Below, piece by piece: positions 17,454 to 25,419 of a stretch of DNA of 46,586 nt. The stretch spans positions 1 to 46,586 of the forward strand of contig RBWT01000048.1 of assembly GCA_004010275.1 (NCBI GenBank). Direction: 5' to 3'. Made by a program: the position numbers and the translations under genes. Position 1 is the stretch's first letter; each line of letters begins with the position of its first letter. This DNA comes from Streptomyces huasconensis (GTDB lineage Bacteria > Actinomycetota > Actinomycetes > Streptomycetales > Streptomycetaceae). Below the pieces are notes generated by a model. The model did not search any database. It was not told the DNA's origin and was given only the letters and a program-made list of their open reading frames with translations.

Positions 17454-18787
17454 TCAGACGCCCGCGAAGGCGCCCTCGATGATGTCCAGGCCCTCGTTCA
17501 GCAGGTCGTCGCCGATGACCAGCGGCGGCAGGAAGCGCAGGACGTTGCCGTACGTGCCGCAGGTCAGGACCAGCAGGCCCTCCGCGTGGCAGGCCTTGGC
17601 CAGGGCCGCGGTGGCCTCCGGGTTCGGCTCCTTGGTCGTACGGTCCTTGACCAGCTCGATGGCGATCATCGCGCCGCGGCCGCGGATGTCGCCGATGATG
17701 TCGAACTTCTCGGCCATCGCGCCCAGGCGGGCCTTCATCGTGGACTCGATCTCCTTCGCCTTGGCGTTGAGGTCGAGCTCCTTCATCGTCTCGATGGAGC
17801 CGAGCGCACCGGCGCAGGCCACCGGGTTGCCGCCGTAGGTGCCGCCGAGGCCGCCCGCGTGCGCGGCGTCCATGATCTCGGCGCGGCCCGTGACGGCGGC
17901 GAGCGGCAGGCCGCCCGCGATGCCCTTGGCGGTGGTGATCAGGTCGGGGACGATGCCCTCGTCCTCACAGGCGAACCACTGGCCGGTGCGGCAGAAGCCG
18001 GACTGGATCTCGTCGGCGACGAAGACGATGCCGTTGTCGTTGGCGAACTTCACGATCTCGGGCAGGAAGCCCTTCGCGGGCTCGATGAAGCCGCCCTCGC
18101 CGAGCACCGGCTCGATGATGATCGCGGCGACGTTCTCCGCGCCGACCTGCTTGGTGATCTGGTCGATGGCCTGCTTGGCGGCCTCCGGACCGGCGTTCTC
18201 GGCACCGGTCGGCCAGCGGTAGCCGTAGGCGACCGGGACGCGGTAGACCTCGGGGGCGAACGGACCGAAGCCGTGCTTGTACGGCATGTTCTTGGCGGTC
18301 AGCGCCATCGTGAGGTTCGTACGGCCGTGGTAGCCGTGGTCGAAGACGACGACGGCCTGGCGCTTGGTGTACGCGCGGGCGATCTTGACGGCGTTCTCGA
18401 CGGCCTCGGCACCGGAGTTGAACAGCGCCGACTTCTTCTCGTGGTCGCCCGGCGTCAGCTCGGCGAGCGCCTCGGCGACGGCCACGTAACCCTCGTAGGG
18501 CGTGACCATGAAGCAGGTGTGCGTGAAGTCCTGGAGCTGGGCGGAGGCCCGGCGCACCACGGCCTCGGCGGAGGCGCCGACCGACGTCACGGCGATGCCG
18601 GAACCGAAGTCGATCAGCCGGTTGCCGTCGACGTCCTCGATGATGCCGCCGCCACGCGCGCGGTGAAGACGGGCAGCACGGAGCCCACGCCACCGGCCAC
18701 CACGGCGGTGCGGCGGGCCTGCAGCTCCTGCGACTTCGGGCCGGGGATGGCGGTGACGAGGCGACGCTCCTGCGGAACTGCGCTCAT
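17454..18787 (-). CDS. gabT: 4-aminobutyrate aminotransferase, one frameshift
   Basis: A PLP-dependent class III aminotransferase transferring the amino group of GABA to 2-oxoglutarate, giving succinate semialdehyde and glutamate. The N-terminus MSAVPQERRLVTAIPGPKSQ reads from the ATG at 18787. One base is missing near 18660, after VFTAR, and the frame resumes at GGGIIEDVDGNRLIDFG. The correction gives 444 residues, a normal length. Key features: ALFNSGAEAVENAVKIAR, VFDHGYHGRTNLTMALT, ADEIQSGFCRTGQWFACE, and the PLP lysine in LITTAKGIAGGLPLAAVTGR. It completes the route from the polyamine oxidation cluster about 2 kb upstream. Confidence 0.88.
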
Positions 18788-19060
18788 GGGGGACTCCTGG
18801 GGGTGGGGTCTTGGGTGGATCGGTGACCGGGGGACGCCGACCGGTCACGCGGAGCGTCCGGGACGCCGTCTTCCGGGCGTATCTCTGCTTTCTTCGCAGG
18901 TTAGGGGCGGGGCAGGGGCGCGGGCATGCTCCATGGGGGAGTTGTTCGGCGCGGCGGTTGTCCGTGATGGACATAGCAAGGGCCCCCGGCCGCCCGGTGG
19001 GGGTGCCATCGAGCAGGAACCGAGAAGCGCGGCCCGCGCCCCCTGCCTAGCCTGATCGTC
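18788..19060. promoter_or_regulatory. Divergent gabT / VOC intergenic region
   Basis: This 273-base space separates gabT (leftward) and the VOC gene (rightward). GTGACCGG (18823-18830) and CCGGTCAC (18841-18848) form an 8-base inverted repeat about 36 bases before gabT, a candidate operator. On the minus strand TAACCT (plus-strand 18898-18903) could be a -10 box for gabT. On the plus strand TAGCCT (19048-19053) lies 7 bases before the VOC ATG with no ribosome binding site, suggesting a leaderless transcript. Confidence 0.45.
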
Positions 19061-19471
19061 ATGGACCTCACCATCCACACCACGGCCCTCCCGCACGACG
19101 ACCCGGACGCAGCCCTCGCCTTCTACCGCGACACCCTCGGCATGGAAGTCCGCAGCGACGTGGGGCAGGGCGGGATGCGCTGGATCACCGTCGGCCCCGT
19201 CGGACAGCCCGGCACGTCCATCCTCCTGGCGCCGCCCGCCGTCGACCCCGGCATCACCGAGGCCGAGCGGCGCACCATCGCCGAGATGATGGCCAAGGGC
19301 ACCTACGGCTGGATTCTGCTGGCCACCCGGGACCTCGACGCCACCTTCGAGAAGGTCCGGGCGGGCGGCGCCGAGGTCGCCCAGGAACCGACCGAGCAGC
19401 CGTACGGCATCCGTGACTGCGCCTTCCGCGATCCCGCGGGCAACCTGATCCGCATCCAGGAACTCCGCTGA
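19061..19471 (+). CDS. VOC family protein (glyoxalase-like)
   Basis: A 136-residue vicinal-oxygen-chelate protein. It begins MDLTIHTTALPHDDPDAALA, with FYRDTLGMEV in the first beta-alpha-beta-beta unit, and ends with IRDCAFRDPAGNLIRIQEL, which holds the terminal metal-ligand glutamate position of the second unit. Such proteins range from glyoxalases to resistance and sequestration proteins, so the substrate is open. There is no Shine-Dalgarno sequence; a TAGCCT -10-like box 7 bases upstream suggests a leaderless mRNA. A truncated AraC-type regulator gene follows after 28 bases. VOC/AraC pairs of this kind are common in Streptomyces. Confidence 0.85.
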   Translation: MDLTIHTTALPHDDPDAALAFYRDTLGMEVRSDVGQGGMRWITVGPVGQPGTSILLAPPAVDPGITEAERRTIAEMMAKGTYGWILLATRDLDATFEKVRAGGAEVAQEPTEQPYGIRDCAFRDPAGNLIRIQELR

Positions 19472-19499
19472 GCCGCACCCCCAACGAAGGAGTTCCCTC

Positions 19500-19784
19500 A
19501 TGTGCCACCCCTCGTGGAGCCGCGCACGCGCCACCGCGCACCGCCTGGGCCTCCTCGCGCGACTGCGCTGCGTACGCGACCGGATCGACCGGGAGTACGC
19601 CCGGCCGCTGGACGTCGTGGCGCTCGCCCGCGACGCGCACCTGACCGCCGGGGAACTCGGCCACCAGTTCAGGCTGGCCTACGGTCTGTCGCCCCACGCG
19701 TACGTCATGGCGCGCCGTGCCGAACGGGCGGCGGCGGCGACGGCCGGGCGGCGAGTCCCGGCCACCGAGCCGCAACCGTCGTGA
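19500..19784 (+). pseudogene. Truncated AraC-family regulator
   Basis: The 94-residue frame starts MCHPSWSRARATAHRLGLLA with an AAGGAG site. It contains the first AraC helix-turn-helix: RLRCVRDRIDREYARPLDVVALARDAHLTAGELGHQFRLAYGLSPHAYVMARRAERA. Family members of this short type normally continue with a second helix-turn-helix (the VCFAVGCSSLGTFSTRF-type segment). Here the protein ends in the unrelated tail TAGRRVPATEPQPS, and no frame nearby encodes the missing half. DNA binding by AraC proteins needs both motifs, so this copy is probably non-functional or altered. It would have controlled the upstream VOC gene. Confidence 0.6.
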
Positions 19785-19827
19785 CGGAGCCGGGCGCGTA
19801 GCCGGTGAACTCCCCTTGCCCTGGCGC

Positions 19828-19962
19828 TAGATTGGCCCGCGAACCAGGAGAGCGGCAGGCCAGGGGGCAAGAATCATGGATTCCGACGGTACGCAGGACG
19901 TGCTCGGCACGCAGGTGACTCCCGTGCCACGGCGGCCGGCTCCGCCCCTCGCCCCGCCGCCC
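19828..19962 (+). pseudogene. 5-prime fragment of an unidentified gene
   Basis: A TAGATT -10-like box (19828-19833) precedes a GGGGGCAAG site and an ATG at 19876. The reading begins MDSDGTQDVLGTQVTPVPRR and continues as a Pro/Ala-rich segment to about codon 29. It then meets the tig fragment coming from the other direction at about 19962. The remaining frame would run through antisense tig and antisense tRNA-Pro, so it is not the native continuation. I do not recognise the gene; the start signals look genuine. Confidence 0.45.
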
Positions 19963-19998
19963 ACGGGTCGGGTTCAGGGTCTCCACGGCGCTCTTCAC
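19963..19998 (-). pseudogene. tig: First 12 codons of trigger factor, cut off
   Basis: From a GTG at 19998 with AAGGAG upstream, the minus strand encodes VKSAVETLNPTR. From memory this is the exact N-terminus of Streptomyces trigger factor, a ribosome-bound chaperone and peptidyl-prolyl isomerase whose next residues should be VRLTVEVPFEEL. Here the sequence instead changes to GRRGEGRS and no trigger-factor domain follows in any frame. The tRNA-Pro gene just upstream is also its usual neighbour. The rest of tig, and the clpP genes normally after it, are absent. Confidence 0.7.
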
Positions 19999-20122
19999 GG
20001 TTGGTCTCCTTGGTGGGCTGACTGCTGGTTTCTGCCCGGATCAGAGACACACGGGCACACAGCTTGCATAGTAACGGCAAGCGGGAGCCGACCCACAATG
20101 CGATCTTGCGAGGGAGACCTGC

Positions 20123-20199
20123 TGGTCGGGGTGGCGGGATTTGAACCCACGGCCTTCCGCTCCCAAAGCGGACGCGCTACCAAGCTGCGCCACACCCCG
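20123..20199 (-). tRNA. tRNA-Pro (anticodon UGG)
   Basis: The reverse strand folds as a tRNA. The acceptor stem CGGGGTG pairs with CACCCCG, followed by discriminator A and an encoded CCA (20123-20125). The anticodon arm has loop TTTGGGA, giving anticodon TGG for proline. The T-arm contains GGTTCAAATCC. It reads CGC-AGCTTGGTAGCG in the D-arm, a standard form. It lies 125 bases upstream of the tig start and is transcribed in the same direction. Confidence 0.95.
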
Positions 20200-20339
20200 T
20201 CGGTGCGACACGTAGGGTACATGCCCACAGGCCGTACGGCCCCCGCTGTACCGGGACCGCGGCAGGGGGTGTGCGGCGAGGCCCGCGGACCCGCTACGAT
20301 GCCTGTCGTGCCGCGGCCTTTCGGCCCCGGTGCGTATGT

Positions 20340-20410
20340 GCGGGCGTAGCTCAATGGTAGAGCCCTAGTCTTCCAAACTAGCTACGCGGGTTCGATTCCC
20401 GTCGCCCGCT
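20340..20410 (+). tRNA. tRNA-Gly (anticodon UCC)
   Basis: A 71-base tRNA with acceptor stem GCGGGCG/CGCCCGC and discriminator T. The D-arm is AGCTCAATGGTAGAGC. The anticodon stem is CTAGT/ACTAG around loop CTTCCAA, giving anticodon TCC. The T-arm is GCGGGTTCGATTCCCGT. CCA is not encoded. A TACGAT box at 20295-20300 is a possible -10 element. It diverges from tRNA-Pro by 140 bases. Confidence 0.95.
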
Positions 20411-20460
20411 CTGCAAGACCCTCGCCGCGCCGCGTTCCCAGCGGGCCGGGCCGACGGCTT

Positions 20461-20664
20461 TCAGAAGCTGATCGAGTTGATCGTCTCCGCCAGTTCGTTC
20501 AGGAACCGGTTTATGGAAGGCGCCATACCGGTCGAGGCGAGGAAGAAGCCGAAGAGCACCGCGACGATCGCGGGCCCCGCCTTGAGGGACCCCCCGCGGA
20601 TCAGCACCACGAGAATGATCGCCAACAGCAGTACCACTGACAGCGAAATGGCCACACTGATCAC
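20461..20664 (-). CDS. 67-residue small membrane protein
   Basis: A GTG-initiated small protein beginning MISVAISLSVVLLLAIILVV. It has two hydrophobic segments: residues 1-23, then AGPAIVAVLFGFFLASTGMA around the conserved SLKAGPAIVAVLFGF, followed by an amphipathic tail (INRFLNELAETINSISF). The K-x-G-x-A-x-x-x-x-LFGF-x-LA-x-T pattern resembles small membrane proteins seen in actinobacterial chromosomes and mobile elements. That similarity is from memory. The gene ends 50 bases from the 3-prime end of tRNA-Gly, convergently. No function can be assigned. Confidence 0.7.
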   Translation of the reverse strand: MISVAISLSVVLLLAIILVVLIRGGSLKAGPAIVAVLFGFFLASTGMAPSINRFLNELAETINSISF

Positions 20665-21288
20665 ACCCTAGGTCGGTCGCTCTCCCGGCCCGGGGGGTAC
20701 GGCCCCGCACACCCCCGCCACCGACCATCGTGCCACCAACCCGCCCGCGGTATGCGGCCCGTGACACATCGTCGGCCAAAGCTTTTCCGGCCTGCCGCCC
20801 GGGGGCGCCCCTGGGGCGCGGAGGCGGGGCGCCTCCCCGGCGCACTCCGGTCCGGCAATTCGACGGTCCGCCGCCGCCGGGAATTCGGCGCGACCGGTGC
20901 GAACACCACACACGGCGTTCGCAGGAAATTCGAATTGTTGCGAGGGGCACACCAGGGGTTCACCGAGGGTTCTTGAACCGCCGACCAATCGGACATTCCA
21001 CGGGAGTCGGCTGCGGGCGTTATGCACCATTTAAACCGGATGAATTGTGACGTAAGGTGCGCAAATACAGTGACGTCTCTTTGTCTGCCGAAGCGATTCC
21101 CGGGTACGCGGACGCGATAAGCGGTAATCGGCTCCGGGATTGACAGGGATTGAGTTGACGAAAGCGACGAGGGTTTTACGAAGACAGCGCCGCGACGCTA
21201 GGGTGCGTCAGATGTTCCACGCTGCCACCACCCCCGTAGGCGCAGTGCGGTCCCGGATCGTCTCACCGAGCTCTTGGTGGGAGGGCCT
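20665..21288. other. 624-base gene-free, A/T-richer region
   Basis: No supported gene. The stretch 20880-21190 is clearly richer in A/T than its surroundings. It contains GCGAAC...GTTCGC (20899-20922), the palindrome AATTCGAATT (20927-20936), and GGTTC-TT-GAACC near 20967-20978. Candidate promoter elements for the acyltransferase gene include TTGACG near 21154 and TTTACG near 21175 with TAGGGT about 18 bases on. This looks like an extensive control region. Confidence 0.4.
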
Positions 21289-22494
21289 GTGACCAACTCG
21301 GTGCACCCGCACGGACGCCACCGGGCGCCGCTTCCGCCGGTCCAGGTGCCCGCGGCCGGACCCCCGCCCCCACGCACCCACCATCCGATCCCGCAGGCCG
21401 CCGCCGCTCCCTCCACCCCGGTCGGCCACCGCGCCGCCGCCCGGGCGGCGAAGCCCGCCAAACAGCGCGACGCGTTCTTCGACAACGCCAAGTACCTGGC
21501 CATCGTCCTTGTGGCGATGGCCCACGCGTGGGAACCCCTGACGGATCACAGCCGTGCCGCCGAGGCGCTGTACATGACCGTCTACACCTTCCACATGCCG
21601 GCGTTCATCGTGATCTCCGGCTACTTCTCGCGCAGCTTCGACATGCGGCCCGACCGGCTGCGGCGGCTGGTCACCGGTGTCGCCGTCCCCTACGTCATCT
21701 TCGAGGTCGCCTACACCCTCTTCAAGCGCTGGGCGGACGACGACCCGGCCCAGCCGATCAGCCTGCTCGACCCCTGGTACCTCACCTGGTTCCTGGTCGC
21801 GCTCTTCGTGTGGCGGCTCACCGTGCCGCTGTGGAAGATCGTGCGCTGGCCGCTGCCGCTCGCGCTGGCCATCGCCATGCTCGCCGTGATCTCCCCGGAC
21901 ATCGGTGACGACCTCGACCTCCAGCGCGTCCTGCAGTTCCTGCCGTTCTTCGTGCTCGGCCTCTGCATGAAGCCCGAGCACTTCCAGCTGGTGCGCCGCC
22001 GCGAGGTGCGCGTCCTGTCCGTCCCGGTCTTCGCCGCCGCGGTGCTGCTCGCCTACTGGGCGGCGCCCCGCATGACGTCGGTGTGGTTCTACCGCCGGGA
22101 CAGCGCCCAGGAGTTGGGCGTGCCGTGGTGGGTCGGCATCGTGATGACGCTGGCGCTGTTCGGCTGCTCCGCGGTGCTCACCGCGTGCTTCTTCGCGTGG
22201 GTGCCGCGCCGCAAGATGTGGTTCACGCTCCTCGGCGCGGGCACGCTGTACGGCTACCTCCTGCACGGCTTCCTCGCCAAGGGCTCCCGCTTCTGGGGCT
22301 GGTTCGAGGAGTACGAGTGGCTGCACAAGCCGCTGGGCGAGATCTTCGTGACGGTGGTCGCCGCGACCGTGGTGACGCTGCTGTGCACCCCCTCGGTGCA
22401 GCGGGTGTTCCGCTTCGCGATGGAGCCCAAGATGGAGTGGGCCTTCAAGCGCGACGCGGCGGAGCTGGCGCGGGAGCGCGCCAGGCCGGCGTAG
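21289..22494 (+). CDS. Membrane acyltransferase (acyltransferase-3 family)
   Basis: A 401-residue polytopic acyltransferase of the acyltransferase-3 / fucose-4-O-acetylase-like type, probably transferring acyl groups to a cell-surface glycan. After a proline-rich cytosolic tail comes RDAFFDNAKYLAIVLVAMAHAW, where the family histidine follows the first helix. Next is TFHMPAFIVISGYFSRSFD, another hallmark. About ten membrane segments follow, including WYLTWFLVALFVWRL, VFAAAVLLAYWAA and LYGYLLHGFLAKG. The GTG at 21289 was chosen because GGGAGG lies just upstream; a TTG at 21274 is less likely. It appears monocistronic. The acceptor substrate is unknown. Confidence 0.82.
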   Translation: MTNSVHPHGRHRAPLPPVQVPAAGPPPPRTHHPIPQAAAAPSTPVGHRAAARAAKPAKQRDAFFDNAKYLAIVLVAMAHAWEPLTDHSRAAEALYMTVYTFHMPAFIVISGYFSRSFDMRPDRLRRLVTGVAVPYVIFEVAYTLFKRWADDDPAQPISLLDPWYLTWFLVALFVWRLTVPLWKIVRWPLPLALAIAMLAVISPDIGDDLDLQRVLQFLPFFVLGLCMKPEHFQLVRRREVRVLSVPVFAAAVLLAYWAAPRMTSVWFYRRDSAQELGVPWWVGIVMTLALFGCSAVLTACFFAWVPRRKMWFTLLGAGTLYGYLLHGFLAKGSRFWGWFEEYEWLHKPLGEIFVTVVAATVVTLLCTPSVQRVFRFAMEPKMEWAFKRDAAELARERARPA

Positions 22495-22503
22495 CGGCAG
22501 GGG

Positions 22504-22970
22504 TCAGCGGAGTCCCAACAGGGCGCGCATGGCGGCGTACTTCGCCGTCAGGCGCGCCCTTGTCGTGTCGTCCAGGACCGCGAGGCGGGCCGGGTCCGCG
22601 TTGTGGGCCAGGTCCGCCTCCTTGACGAGGCGGGCGCCCAGCGTCGCGAGGACGCGTTCCGCGTACGCCTGCGGGGACTCTCCCGGGATCTTGGTGAGCG
22701 CCCGCACGATGGCCTTCGTGCGCGGGGTCAGCGGGGCGTCCCGCAGCCACTCCTCCGTGAGCGCGGCGTCCTCGACGGAGTCGTGCAGCCACGCCCCGCG
22801 CCCGGCTGTTCGTCGTCGCCGCCCCTGGCCCGCACCCCCTCGGCCACGGCCTGGAGGTGTTCGGCGTAGGGGCGGCCCGCCTTGTCGGTCTGGGTGGCGT
22901 GGGCCTCGCGGGCGAGGGCCTCCACCGCGGTGAGTGAGAGCGGCTCGCGGTCCGGGGCGGGGCGTGTCAT
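22504..22970 (-). CDS. Small HD-domain alarmone-hydrolase-like protein, one frameshift
   Basis: A protein of about 155 residues in the RelA/SpoT-hydrolase (Mesh1-like) HD family, which removes the 3-prime pyrophosphate of (p)ppGpp or related nucleotides. It starts MTRPAPDREPLSLTAVEALA, with the conserved AHATQTDKAGRPYAEHLQAV. One base is missing near 22800. The frame resumes at WLHDSVEDAALT, the metal-binding HD plus the ED pair typical of alarmone hydrolases, then ALTKIPGES and VKEADLAHNADPARL. Its ATG overlaps the stop of the ABC permease gene (ATGA), so the two are translationally coupled. Whether it really acts on (p)ppGpp is inference from the motif. Confidence 0.8.
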
Positions 22971-25419
22971 GCCGCCGACCTTAGTGCCGCCCGGGCCGGG
23001 ATCGTCGTCGCCGCCAGGCCGAGGACGAGGACCGCGCCGACGAAGGAGCCGTACACCAGCGGCGGGATGTAAGGGGCCTCGCCGGTCAGGCCGTTCATCA
23101 TCGGGACGAGGGTGGCGAGGGCGATCGCCGAGCCGATGGCGATGCCCGCGACGGCGACGATGAGCGCCTCCCAGCGGATCATCCGCATCACCTGGCGGCG
23201 CGTGGAGCCGATCAGGCGCAGCGTGCCGAGTTCGCGGCGGCGGTCGAGGACCGTCATCACCAGGGTGTTGACGGCGGCGACGGCCGCGAAGCCGCCGAGG
23301 ACGGCCGCCATCGTCGTGTTGGCCCAGGCGTTGAGTTCGGCGTCCATGGACTCGGCGGTGGTGTAGCCGTCGCGGTCGTGGAGGGTGCCGAGGCCGGACA
23401 GGGCGTCCGCGGAGCCGCCCTTGGTCCAGATCTCGTGGGTGAGGGAGGACGTGACGTGGTGCTTCAGGGCGGCGGCGGGCAGGGTGACCTGGGAGAGGCC
23501 GAGGCCCCTGCCGTACGTGGCCGCGACCTTCGGGGAGGCCTTCGTACCGTCGGGCAGGAGGATGTCGAGGCGGTCGCCGGCCTTGACGCGCGCGGCGTGG
23601 GCGAGCGCGGAGTCGACGGCGATGTCGCCCTTGCCGAGCCGCAGGGCGCCGGTCTCGACCGAGAGGTCCTGGACCTTGGCCAGGTCGGTGGCCGAGCCCG
23701 TGATGCCCTGCGCCGACGCCGAGGCGAGCAGGCGGTCGCCGACCGAGTACTGCGGGACGATGACGGACGTCTTGAGCCGTCCGACGGCGGAGGTGACCCC
23801 GTCGGCGCGGGCGGCCTTCGTGACCGCGCCGGGCGCGAGTCCCGCGTCGGAGGAGACGATGTGGTCGGCGGTGATGCCCGCGCGCTGCTGGTCGGCGGCG
23901 GCCTTTTCGGTGCTGGTGTGCAGGAAGACGAGCACGGAGGAGAAGGCCATGGCGAGCACGATCGGGGTGATCGCGGAGGCCAGGCGACGGGCGTTGGTAC
24001 GGGAGTTGGCGGCCGCCAGCGAACCGGGGGCGCCGCCTTGCGCAGCGGGAGGCCGAAGAGGACCGCGCAGCCGCGGGCGACCAGCGGGCCGAGCAGGGCC
24101 ATGGCGAGCATGAAGAGCATGACGACGCCGAGCGCCGCGTTCGCCGCGTCCTCGCCCGTGGTCTGGGCGGCGATCCCCGCGAAGGCGACGCCGCCGCCCA
24201 GCGCCACGACGCCGATCGGGGTGCGGATCTTGCCGAGCGGCAGCCGCTCCACGGCGGCCTCGGCGAGCGCCTGGCCCGGCTTGACGCGGGAGGGGCGGCG
24301 TGCCGCCAGGTAGCCCGCGAGCAGGGCGGTGATGACCGTGACGCCGACGGCGGCGGCGAACGGGATGCCGGACACCGTGAGGTCGACGGCCTCGGGGATC
24401 GCGCCCTTCTCCTTGAGCTGCCCGAACCACCAGCGGGCCAGGGCGATGCCGGGCAGGAGGCCGGCGGCGCCCGCGAGGGGGGCGACGAGCAGCGACTCGT
24501 GGCGATGGTGCGGCGGATCTGGCGCGGGGTGGCGCCGATGGCGCGGAGCAGGGCGTATTCGCGGGCGCGCTGTCCCACGGAGAGCGCGACGGTGCCGGCG
24601 GCGGTGAAGACGGCGACGAGGGCGGCGATGCCGCCGAAGGAGCGCCGAGGCCGGTCAGCATCTCCTTGGCGTAGGCGACCCCGGAGTCCTCGACGGCGCC
24701 GCGGTCGTCGCCGGTGTGGACCTCCGCCTTGCCGCCGAGGGCGTGGGCCACCCGGGACTTGAGGGTGTCGGCGGTGACGCCCGGCTCGGGCAGGACGGCG
24801 ACGGCGTCGACGCGTCCGGGGTGCCCGGAGACGCGGACCGCCTCGGCGTCGGCGAACCAGGCGGTGGGTGCGGCCCGCCCGGCCTCGACGGTGCCGGAGA
24901 CGCGGAAGGCGCGCGGGCCCTCGGCGGTGGTGAGCGTGACGCGGTCGCCGCGCGCGCGCCCGGCGCGGCGAGGGCCACCTCCCCGGAGCGCGCCGCGCGG
25001 CCCGTGGTCAGCTTCTCGCCGGTGAAGGCGGTGGAGCCCCAGCCGTGGGCGGTGACGGTCCTGTCGCCGGAGCGCACGGGGAAGGTGACGTCCGCGACGG
25101 CGGTACGCGCGCCGGGCACGGCGGCGGCCTTCGCGACGAGGGCGTCGTCGAGCCGGGCGCGGTCGGGCAGCGGGATGCTCGCCTCGGTGCGGTCCTCGCC
25201 GCTGCCGGTGACGTAGTGGGCCTCCTGGTCGGCGGCGGCGACCACGGGGGCGGCGGCGTAGCGGACGGGCGGCACGGAGGCGCGCAGGCCGGTCTCCAGG
25301 AGGATGCCGCAGGCGGCCACGATCAGCGAGGCCATCATCAGGGCGACGAAGGTGCCGGCGAAGGCGGCGGGCTTGAAGCGGACGGCCGCGCGGGCGAGGC
25401 CGTTGGGCACGTACGCCAT
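22967..25419 (-). CDS. ABC transporter permease, FtsX/MacB type, four frameshifts
   Basis: An FtsX-family permease of about 818 residues with two FtsX modules. It starts MAYVPNGLARAAVRFKPAAF at 25419, with a first helix TFVALMMASLIVAACGILLE and a large extracytoplasmic domain. Reading moves frame near 24960, 24645, 24500 and 24040. The resumed pieces are MAHALGGKAEVHTG, MGQRAREYALLRAIGATPRQIRR, ARRPSRVKPGQALAEAAVE and SLAAANSRTNARRLASAITP. The C-terminal module carries RRRELGTLRLIGSTRRQVMRM and ends RSAA. Four single-base losses restore a normal length. The TAATG overlap with the ATPase gene and ATGA overlap with the HD gene define one operon. It probably exports or extracts an unidentified lipid or peptide. 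Confidence 0.82.

Noticed and set aside
19876..20349. 157-codon plus-strand open frame across tRNA-Pro
   Set aside because: It reads through the antisense tig fragment and antisense tRNA-Pro. Only the first 29 or so codons can be native, so it was annotated as a fragment.
20899..20978. Attachment site or origin in the A/T-rich gap
   Set aside because: Palindromes are short, there are no repeated DnaA boxes, and no duplicate of a tRNA end was seen.
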